This document shows, piece by piece, positions 1 through 5,601 of a stretch of 21,548 nt of DNA. The notes beneath the pieces are model-generated. The model saw only the letters and a list, made by a program, of their open reading frames with translations, was not told where the DNA came from and made no database searches. The stretch lies in NCBI GenBank assembly GCA_902619055.1, contig CACNCW010000015.1:1-21548 (forward strand). Direction: 5' to 3'. The first letter of the stretch is position 1; each line of letters starts with the position of its first letter. This DNA comes from an uncultured Alphaproteobacteria bacterium. GTDB taxonomy: Bacteria; Pseudomonadota; Alphaproteobacteria; HIMB59; GCA-002718135. Position numbers and translations under genes: made by a program.

Positions 1-318
1 ACCAACAGACATTAATAAACCTGCAGTGGAAGAAGGTATGTATTGTTCAGCCCAACTAATCAGATAGAATGGTAAAAAATTTCCTGTAATTCCAATAAAA
101 GATAGAATTATAACTAAATCAAGATTTAATTTAGGATGTTTGTTGTAAGAATAATATAAAATAATTAAAAAAATAGAAGCAATAATTAATCTTAAAGAAG
201 CGATGCTTGTGGGAGTAAAACTAGATAAACAGATTTTAATAACAAAAAAAGATGATCCCCAAATAGCAGCTAAAATTATAAGGAGTATTAAATTATTTGA
301 TACTAATTTGTTTAACAA
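1..318 (-). CDS. DMT/EamA-family permease, N-terminal part (runs off left edge)
   Basis: An open frame on the minus strand begins at a TTG (318-316) directly after the stop of the upstream 99-aa gene and stays open for 106 codons to base 1, so the C-terminal part lies outside the window. The translation starts LLNKLVSNN, followed by a hydrophobic helix containing AAIWGSSFFVIK, the usual first-helix signature of EamA/DMT-superfamily permeases. Further hydrophobic segments follow, and the fragment ends in WAEQYIPSSTAGLLMSVG, which fits the fourth-helix region of these proteins. It is probably an inner-membrane metabolite exporter or importer; the substrate cannot be read from sequence. The TTG start is chosen because no ATG lies between the upstream stop and the first helix; no clear ribosome-binding site is visible. 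Family assignment is fairly sure, the exact start is not. Confidence 0.75.
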   Translation of the reverse strand, partial: MLNKLVSNNLILLIILAAIWGSSFFVIKICLSSFTPTSIASLRLIIASIFLIILYYSYNKHPKLNLDLVIILSFIGITGNFLPFYLISWAEQYIPSSTAGLLMSVG

Positions 319-321
319 AAA

Positions 322-621
322 TTAGATTTTATTTTTTGGTTGTGGAATTTCAATATTTTCAGAAGTTTTCATAAATTCATCTCTTCTTCCATCCCAAAGA
401 TAATCTGCGTAATCAAATTCTTTAATCATTCTATCAGATCGTTCAAATGTTAAGCCGTATTTTCTACAGTAACTAGCAAACTCTTCAGCATTATCTATTG
501 GTAAATTTTCTACAGTCCATTTTCTAGAACTTCTATCAAATTTAAAACCATTTTTTTTAAACCAATCTCTGTGATAATAAGAATCTCTACCAAAAGCTGA
601 AAAAGTTATTTTCTTTGACAT
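322..621 (-). CDS. Small hypothetical protein, DUF5710-like aromatic motif
   Basis: This 99-aa soluble protein has no signal peptide or membrane segment. The N-terminal half contains the spaced pattern W-F-K-K-N-G-F-K-F-D-R-S-S-R-K-W-T (about residues 20-36). It resembles the short 'GxxWDxxxKxW' motif of DUF5710 and related small domains, which often accompany DNA-acting proteins; this is a motif resemblance only. The C-terminal half is charged and ends in a basic tail. It sits 3 bp upstream of the DMT permease start on the same strand and is divergent from the rhodanese gene across a 109-bp gap, so it probably heads a transcript that includes the permease. The function is not recognised. Confidence 0.65.
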   Translation of the reverse strand: MSKKITFSAFGRDSYYHRDWFKKNGFKFDRSSRKWTVENLPIDNAEEFASYCRKYGLTFERSDRMIKEFDYADYLWDGRRDEFMKTSENIEIPQPKNKI

Positions 622-713
622 AATGATATGTGCTCATACATGAAAAACTTCGAAATAACAAATTTAATTTTTAAAATTAATTTTATTTAAAATAGTAGAA
701 ATCTAGTAATATT

Positions 714-719
714 TATAAT
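714..719 (+). promoter_or_regulatory. Candidate -10 box of the rhodanese gene
   Basis: A perfect TATAAT lies 11 bases upstream of the rhodanese ATG (731). A start site at the usual distance would leave a leader of only a few bases, and no Shine-Dalgarno sequence lies between. No good -35 hexamer is visible at 16-18 bp spacing. In DNA this AT-rich a TATAAT can arise by chance, so confidence is limited. Confidence 0.4.
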
Positions 720-730
720 AAGATAATCTT

Positions 731-1063
731 ATGGATCTTTACAGTAGTAGTGAAATAACTGTTCATCAGTTAAATGAACTTAAGCAAGATGACAAAAAAA
801 TTCAAATTATAGATGTAAGAGAGGATACTGAAAGAGATCATGCCCATATTAAAGGTACAATACATATGAAACTTTCAGAAATTGCTAAAAGATACACTGA
901 ATTAGACAAGAAAAAAAATATTTTTGTAATGTGTCATACCGGTACAAGAAGCCAAGCTGTATGTAAATGGCTTAAAGCACAAGGTTATAATCATTGTGTA
1001 AATGTACTTGGCGGAATAGATGCATGGGCGGCATTAATTGATAGAAATATAAGAAGATATTAA
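731..1063 (+). CDS. Single-domain rhodanese-like sulfurtransferase
   Basis: This 110-aa protein is one rhodanese domain. The N-terminal part carries IIDVRE (residues 26-31) followed by HAHIKGTIH, the CH2A-type motif. The active-site loop is C68-H-T-G-T-R-S74, with the catalytic cysteine that carries the persulfide, and LGGIDAWA near the C-terminus is the usual closing motif. There is no signal peptide, so a cytoplasmic role in sulfur transfer or thiol chemistry is expected; the partner is unknown. The length is normal for the GlpE/PspE-type single-domain class. The stop codon overlaps, in a shared TTAA, the stop of the convergent small membrane protein. The ATG at 731 is the only start that gives a full N-terminal strand. 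Confidence 0.88.
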   Translation: MDLYSSSEITVHQLNELKQDDKKIQIIDVREDTERDHAHIKGTIHMKLSEIAKRYTELDKKKNIFVMCHTGTRSQAVCKWLKAQGYNHCVNVLGGIDAWAALIDRNIRRY

Positions 1064-1248
1064 GAAATACTCTCTAAGTACAAACCAAGAAAAATAATTA
1101 TTACACTAATTAAAAATAGTATTATCCTGAACAGTATTTCAATAAAAAGATTAAATCTTATTCGCTTTTTTATAATTAGTTTATATAGAGGATTACTAAT
1201 TGATAGAGAAATTAAAAGTATTCCAATAATAATAACAAACCAATGCAT
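1060..1248 (-). CDS. Small two-helix membrane protein, unknown function
   Basis: The predicted 62-aa product has two hydrophobic helices (about residues 2-24 and 36-58) joined by a basic stretch containing KKRIRF. This looks like a genuine small inner-membrane protein rather than an antisense shadow. It exactly fills the space between its neighbours: its stop shares the TTAA at 1060-1063 with the rhodanese stop, and its ATG lies inside the self-complementary ATGCAT (1243-1248) that also supplies the start of the divergent nitroreductase gene. No recognisable domain or ribosome-binding site is seen. It could still be a spurious frame in AT-rich DNA. Confidence 0.5.
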   Translation of the reverse strand: MHWFVIIIGILLISLSISNPLYKLIIKKRIRFNLFIEILFRIILFLISVIIIFLGLYLESIS

Positions 1249-1920
1249 AAAGTTAAAAAATACATAGCTGAAGATTTAAAATTTTCAAATCAAACTATCA
1301 AAGAAATGAAGATTAATTCAAAAAATTTTTATAATAATATTAAAGAGAGAAGAAGCATTCGTGAATTTTCAAAAGATAAAATCGATATAAATGTTATAAA
1401 AAATGCAATCTTATCTGCAGGATCAGCTCCAAGTGGAGCAAATCTTCAACCTTGGCATTTTGTAGTAATAAAAAATAAAACCGTAAAAAAGAAGATTAGA
1501 ATAGAAGCAGAAAAAGAAGAAGAAAATTTTTATAAGTATAAAGCTCCTCAAGAGTGGCTGGATGCTTTAACTCCTTTAGGAACTGATGAAAATAAAAAAT
1601 TTATTGAAAATGCACCATATTTAATAGCTATATTTGAAAAAAAATTTTCAATTTCAAGAAATAAAAAAATAAAAAATTATTATGTAAAAGAGTCTGTCGG
1701 TATAGCTACTGGCATACTAATTACTTGTTTACATTTTTCTGGCTTAGCAATGTTAACACACACACCAAGTCCAATGACATTTCTTAATAAAATTTTAAAG
1801 AGGCCTAGCAATGAAAAACCATTTGTTTTACTTATTGTTGGAAGACCAGATAAAGATGTAAAAGTTCCAAAGTTTGCAAAACAAAAGAAAAAGTTTGAGG
1901 AAATTACTTCAATTTTTTAA
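1243..1920 (+). CDS. Nitroreductase-family flavoprotein, iodotyrosine deiodinase-like
   Basis: This 225-aa protein belongs to the FMN-dependent nitroreductase superfamily. RRSIREFS (about residues 36-43) is the FMN-phosphate-binding start, SAPSGANLQPWHFVVI (about 61-76) is a core FMN site, and YVKESVGIATGILI and the GRP near the C-terminus complete the fold. The segment with EEENFYKYKAPQEW followed by LGTDENKKF matches the 'lid' of iodotyrosine deiodinase homologues, where Glu, Tyr and Lys grip the amino-acid part of a halotyrosine; candidate equivalents are visible. Reductive dehalogenation or a related flavin reduction is therefore possible, but the substrate is inferred only from family resemblance. 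The start at 1243 is kept rather than Met22 because the N-terminal 20 residues match the conserved pre-domain helix of that family. Confidence 0.85.
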   Translation: MHKVKKYIAEDLKFSNQTIKEMKINSKNFYNNIKERRSIREFSKDKIDINVIKNAILSAGSAPSGANLQPWHFVVIKNKTVKKKIRIEAEKEEENFYKYKAPQEWLDALTPLGTDENKKFIENAPYLIAIFEKKFSISRNKKIKNYYVKESVGIATGILITCLHFSGLAMLTHTPSPMTFLNKILKRPSNEKPFVLLIVGRPDKDVKVPKFAKQKKKFEEITSIF

Positions 1921-2420
1921 CCAAGTTCTTCTGGTTTCATAGTTTCATAAACCTCATAAGGCATATGTATCCAAGGAGAATCTTCTAAATAATCAACATA
2001 ATAATTTGGTTTAAACGAAGATACTGACTTATAAAATAAAACTCCAGTTCTTATTGGCTCATCTATATAAAAACCATAAGTATGATTTAACCAATCAATA
2101 CTTTTTTTAAGAGTAATTCCTGAATCTGCTAAATCATCTACTATTAAAACTTTTGATCCAATGTTAGGGCTTGTTTTTGCTAAATCTCTTGAAAATGTGA
2201 TTGCACCTCTTTTATTTTTTACTCCCTCACCTTTATATGATTCAACAGAAAGAATTGCTAAGGGAACATCAAATATTCTTGCCATTACATCCCCTACTCT
2301 CATACCTCCTTTTGCGATGCATACAACCTGATTAAATTGCCATCCATCCTTATGAATTTGTTTTGCTAAATCTTCTGTTTTACTTCTATATTCGTCCCAA
2401 CTAATGTGTAAATCAGACAT
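1917..2420 (-). CDS. Phosphoribosyltransferase (COG2236-like), likely purine salvage
   Basis: This 167-aa type I phosphoribosyltransferase carries the PRPP-binding loop VLIVDDLADSGITL (residues 91-104) and an upstream CIAKGGMRVGD (34-44) supplying the pyrophosphate loop. It resembles bacterial xanthine/guanine/hypoxanthine phosphoribosyltransferases of the COG2236 type, which condense a purine base with PRPP. It is the last gene of the purine-degradation and transport run, 67 bp after the binding-protein gene and separated from it by a probable terminator, so it may depend on read-through or its own promoter. A strong Shine-Dalgarno, AAAGGAAG (2425-2432), lies 4 bases from the ATG. Its context suggests returning imported bases to nucleotides; base specificity is not readable. 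Its stop shares the TTAA at 1917-1920 with the convergent nitroreductase. Confidence 0.85.
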   Translation of the reverse strand: MSDLHISWDEYRSKTEDLAKQIHKDGWQFNQVVCIAKGGMRVGDVMARIFDVPLAILSVESYKGEGVKNKRGAITFSRDLAKTSPNIGSKVLIVDDLADSGITLKKSIDWLNHTYGFYIDEPIRTGVLFYKSVSSFKPNYYVDYLEDSPWIHMPYEVYETMKPEELG

Positions 2421-2448
2421 AAATCTTCCTTTGAAATTAATAATTAAA

Positions 2449-2471
2449 CCTCTCCCTTTAAAAGAGAGAGG
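2449..2471 (-). terminator. Probable intrinsic terminator after the binding-protein gene
   Basis: On the minus strand CCTCTCTCTT, loop TTA, AAGGGAGAGG forms a 10-bp stem (one T·G pair) with a 3-base loop, followed by TTTAATTATT. It begins 17 bases after the stop of the binding-protein gene. The T-tract is interrupted, so termination may be partial and could act as attenuation between the transporter and the phosphoribosyltransferase. On the plus strand no T-run follows the stem. It is the most GC-rich inverted repeat noticed in the intergenic DNA. Confidence 0.7.
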
Positions 2472-2487
2472 GTTATAAGGATTTTAA

Positions 2488-3555
2488 TTATTGTGGTACT
2501 TCGCCGTCAATACCTTGAACATAAAAGTTCATTCCAAGTAACATTCCATCAGGCGCTACTTCACCTTCAGGAACCACAAGCTCACCAGCTTGATTGTAAA
2601 TTGGACCCGTGAAAGGATGGATTGTTCCATCTTTAATTCCAACTTCCATATTTACTGCTTCTTGAATTAAACTTGCTGGCATAAGTTTAGTATTATATGG
2701 TGACATTACAACCATACCTTTATCCATACCATCCCAAGTATCACCAGAAGACCAAGTGCCGTCTACAACAGCTTTTGCTCTTTCTGCATAGTAAGGGCCC
2801 CAAATATCTTCAATTGAAGTTAAATGTGCATCAGGGCAAAATTCTTCTTGGTTTGAAGCTTGACCAAATGCATAAACACCCGCTTTTTGAGCAGCTTGGC
2901 AAGGAGCATATGTATCTGTATGCTGAACAATTATATCAGCTCCTTGATTAATTAATGTATTAGCTGCATCAGCTTCTTTACCTGGATCGTACCAAGTAAA
3001 TACCCAAATAATTTTCATTTTGATATCTGGATTTACTTTTGAAGCCGCTAAATAAAATGCATTTATTCCTCTTACAACTTCAGGAATAGGGAATGAAGCT
3101 ATATAACCAATAGTATTAGTTTCAGTCATATGGCCAGCAATATGCCCTTCAATCATTCTACCTTCGTAAAATCTAGCTGAATACGTAGCAACGTTATCTG
3201 CTTGGATGTACCCAGTAGCATGTTCAAATTTTATATCAGGAAAATCCTTAGCTACTTCATGTGTCTGATCCATATAGTTGAAAGACGTTGTAAATATTAA
3301 ATCATGTCCTGAGTCTGCTAGTTTTCTGATTGCTCTCACAGCATCTGCGTTTTCAGGAATATTTTCAAGATAAGTAGTAGTAATAGAATCACCAAGTTGG
3401 CTCTCCATATATTTTCTACCTACATCATGCATATATGTCCAACCATGATCACCTGGAGGACCTATGTATATAAATCCAACTTTTTTAGGGTCTGCATATG
3501 CCGAACCAAATGCAAATACCAAAAAAGTAGATAAAAAAGTTATTATTCTAATCAT
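2488..3555 (-). CDS. BMP-family ABC transporter substrate-binding protein (purine-type)
   Basis: This 355-aa periplasmic binding protein belongs to the Bmp/PnrA-like group, whose characterised members bind nucleosides or related purine compounds. Residues 1-21 are a signal peptide (MIR, hydrophobic core, AYA cleavage before DPKK) with no lipobox cysteine, so it should be soluble in the periplasm. Family motifs include VGFIYIGPPGDHGW near the N-terminus, EHATGY, ATYSARFYEGR, SFPIPEVVRGINAF, WYDPGKEADAA and HPFTGPIYNQ near the C-terminus. Two cysteines (in TYAPCQAA and EEFCPDAH, about 23 residues apart) could form a disulfide near the ligand cleft. It follows the two permeases after a 106-bp gap and has a strong Shine-Dalgarno, AGGTGAGG (3561-3568). 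Uptake of purine bases, nucleosides or a pathway intermediate is inferred from the operon. Confidence 0.93.
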   Translation of the reverse strand: MIRIITFLSTFLVFAFGSAYADPKKVGFIYIGPPGDHGWTYMHDVGRKYMESQLGDSITTTYLENIPENADAVRAIRKLADSGHDLIFTTSFNYMDQTHEVAKDFPDIKFEHATGYIQADNVATYSARFYEGRMIEGHIAGHMTETNTIGYIASFPIPEVVRGINAFYLAASKVNPDIKMKIIWVFTWYDPGKEADAANTLINQGADIIVQHTDTYAPCQAAQKAGVYAFGQASNQEEFCPDAHLTSIEDIWGPYYAERAKAVVDGTWSSGDTWDGMDKGMVVMSPYNTKLMPASLIQEAVNMEVGIKDGTIHPFTGPIYNQAGELVVPEGEVAPDGMLLGMNFYVQGIDGEVPQ

Positions 3556-3602
3556 TTTAACCTCACCTGCTAATATAACGATTACTCAAATATATACTTA
3601 AT

Positions 3603-3635
3603 ATATAGAAATAGGTTTGATCAATAAATCTATAT
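3603..3635. repeat. Inverted repeat with palindromic core upstream of the binding-protein gene
   Basis: In the 106-bp gap between the permease stop and the binding-protein start, ATATAGA (3603-3609) and TCTATAT (3629-3635) form perfect 7-bp arms around a separate 8-bp palindrome, TTGATCAA (3617-3624). It could be an operator, or an RNA hairpin that stabilises or separately regulates the highly needed binding-protein message. No convincing promoter hexamers were found next to it. The arms are almost pure A/T, so chance is a real alternative. Confidence 0.3.
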
Positions 3636-3661
3636 GATTATAGAAAAAAAGAAGTGGATAT

Positions 3662-4531
3662 TTATCTGCCTTTATAAAAAGGGATAGTTAATGAAGCTGG
3701 TGCACTAAGTTTTATTCTTAATTTATTACTAGAAATTAATACTAAAACTATAATAGTTGCAACATATGGTGCCATACTGAAAAATTGACCAGGAAATCTT
3801 AAACCTAAAGCCTGAAGATTCATTTGAAGAATAGTAACACCTCCAAATATATAAGCTCCAATAAGCACTCTTTCTGGTTTCCAAGTTGCAAATACAACTA
3901 AAGCTAACGCTATCCATCCACGTCCAGCTGTCATACCTTCTTGCCACATTGGAGCATAACAAATTGAAATATATGATCCTGCAAGAGCACACATAGAACC
4001 TCCAAACAAAATTGATAAAAATCTAATTTTAATAACGCTGTATCCTAAAGCATGTGCAGAATTATGAGATTCCCCTACTGCTCTTAAAATCAAACCAGCT
4101 TTAGTTTTATAAAAAAAATAACTAACCAAAAAAACAATTAAGAAAGAAAATATAACAAAAAACCATGGTGAAAGACCATCAATTGGTGTGCCAATATATT
4201 GTTTGCCAAGCATCGAACTAAGACCTATTCCAAAAATAGTTAAGGCTAATCCCGTAGCAATTTGATTTGACATTAAAAATAGAACTAGAAAAGCAAATAA
4301 TCCAGACATAATAATTCCAGATAAAATAGATACGAAAAAAGCTAAAAAATAACTTCCAGTTAATACTAAGATAATAAAAGCGGACACTGCTCCTACCAAC
4401 ATCATTCCTTCTACACCTAAATTTAATACTCCAGATTTTTCTGTCACTAACTCACCTATACCAGCAAAAACTAGAGGTGTTGTTGCAATTAAAACAATTT
4501 GCAATATTCCAAGTATTAAATCTAAATTCAT
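3662..4531 (-). CDS. ABC transporter permease, BMP/YufQ (NupQ)-type
   Basis: This 289-aa inner-membrane permease has about eight hydrophobic helices. The segment AGIGELVTEKSGVLNLGVEGMMLVGAV (about residues 24-50) is the conserved signature of the smaller permease that partners BMP-type binding proteins (BPD_transp_2 fold; YufQ/NupQ type). GRGWIALALVVFATWKP toward the C-terminus is also typical. It should form a heterodimer with the product of the preceding gene, energised by the double-domain ATPase. Its ATG overlaps the upstream permease stop in an ATGA (4528-4531), implying translational coupling. The substrate is not readable from the permease itself. Confidence 0.93.
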   Translation of the reverse strand: MNLDLILGILQIVLIATTPLVFAGIGELVTEKSGVLNLGVEGMMLVGAVSAFIILVLTGSYFLAFFVSILSGIIMSGLFAFLVLFLMSNQIATGLALTIFGIGLSSMLGKQYIGTPIDGLSPWFFVIFSFLIVFLVSYFFYKTKAGLILRAVGESHNSAHALGYSVIKIRFLSILFGGSMCALAGSYISICYAPMWQEGMTAGRGWIALALVVFATWKPERVLIGAYIFGGVTILQMNLQALGLRFPGQFFSMAPYVATIIVLVLISSNKLRIKLSAPASLTIPFYKGR

Positions 4532-5601
4532 AATAATTTTTTATAAGTTAATTTATAGTTAATTAGTAATTCTGCACCTAATAAATAAAATAAAACCAAA
4601 CCCTGAAATATAAAACCTACTGCTGACGGTATTTGTAAAAACAATTGTGCGTCTTCAGCACCAAGATAAGTAAGAGCGATAACTAAAGAAGCAAAAATAA
4701 TACCAATTGGGTGAAGTCTACCTAAGAAAGCAACAATAATTGCAGTAAATCCATAATTTGGAGAAATATCTCTATATAATAATCCAATTGGACCAGATAC
4801 TTCGGCTAACCCTGCAATACCTGCAAAAGCAACACAAATTGCAAAAGCAAAAAAAACTAAAGTTGTTTGATTAAAACCAGCATATCTTGCAGCTTTTGGG
4901 CTATAACCAGATACTTTTAGTTGAAAGCCAAAAATAGTTTTTGAAAATATAAACCAAGATACAAAAATTAAAAATAGCGTTATAATTAATCCAAAGTGCA
5001 CCCTTAAACCATCAAATAATAGTGGCATTCTTCCAGAATCACTAAATGGTCTTGATTTAGGAAAACTATAACCAAATGGATCTTTCCAAGGTCCCACTAC
5101 TAAATAATCTAAAATAAATAAAGCGACATAAACTAACATTAAACTTGTTAAAATTTCATTTGTATTAAATTTTGTTTTTAAAATAGCTGGTATTAAACCC
5201 CACAATGCTCCTCCAATTGCTCCAGCAAAAATCATTAATGGCAATAACCAAAAAGCATTTGTATCATGAAAAAATATTCCAATACCTCCACCAAAAATTG
5301 CTCCCATTGTAAGTTGTCCTTCAGCTCCAATATTATAAATATTATTCTTAAAACAATATGAGAGACCAATTGCAATTAAGGCTAAAGGAGTTGCTTTTAC
5401 AAACAATTCAGAAATACCGTAGGTTGAAGAAATAGGTGAAATGAAAAACGTATACAATGCATAAACTGGATCAAAACCAAGAAGAATAAAAATAATTGAA
5501 CCTGTAATTAAGGTTAAAATAATAGATATTATAGGAACAAAAAAATTCATTAAACTCGAACTCTGTGAGCGAGAAACTATAGAGGGAAATAAACTATTCA
5601 T
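4528..5601 (-). CDS. ABC transporter permease, BMP/YufP (NupP)-type
   Basis: This is the larger permease of the importer, about 357 aa, with some nine or ten hydrophobic helices. IGLSYCFKNNIYNIGAEGQLTMGAIFGG (about residues 77-104) is the coupling-region signature of YufP/NupP permeases, and FNTNEILTSLMLVY and GFTAIIVAFLGRLHPIGI are further family blocks. The frame also opens at a GTG (5610), but the ATG at 5601 is preferred: GGGTGGA lies a few bases upstream of it, and it overlaps the ATPase stop by 8 bases (5594-5601). The pair with the YufQ-like permease and the adjacent ATPase makes a complete inner-membrane unit. Confidence 0.92.
   Translation of the reverse strand: MNSLFPSIVSRSQSSSLMNFFVPIISIILTLITGSIIFILLGFDPVYALYTFFISPISSTYGISELFVKATPLALIAIGLSYCFKNNIYNIGAEGQLTMGAIFGGGIGIFFHDTNAFWLLPLMIFAGAIGGALWGLIPAILKTKFNTNEILTSLMLVYVALFILDYLVVGPWKDPFGYSFPKSRPFSDSGRMPLLFDGLRVHFGLIITLFLIFVSWFIFSKTIFGFQLKVSGYSPKAARYAGFNQTTLVFFAFAICVAFAGIAGLAEVSGPIGLLYRDISPNYGFTAIIVAFLGRLHPIGIIFASLVIALTYLGAEDAQLFLQIPSAVGFIFQGLVLFYLLGAELLINYKLTYKKLL

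Noticed and set aside
2697..2951. 84-codon plus-strand frame inside the binding-protein gene
   Set aside because: It lies antisense to a gene with unmistakable BMP-family motifs and its translation (Leu/Tyr/His/Gln-rich) has no domain character.
3556..3661. Possible riboswitch or dedicated promoter before the binding-protein gene
   Set aside because: I found no purine-riboswitch core or convincing -35/-10 pair; only the weak AT-rich inverted repeat is reported.
3729..3992. 87-codon minus-strand frame inside the YufQ-like permease
   Set aside because: It is a shifted frame of the permease, Cys/Trp/Ser/Tyr-rich as expected for an out-of-frame reading of membrane-protein codons.
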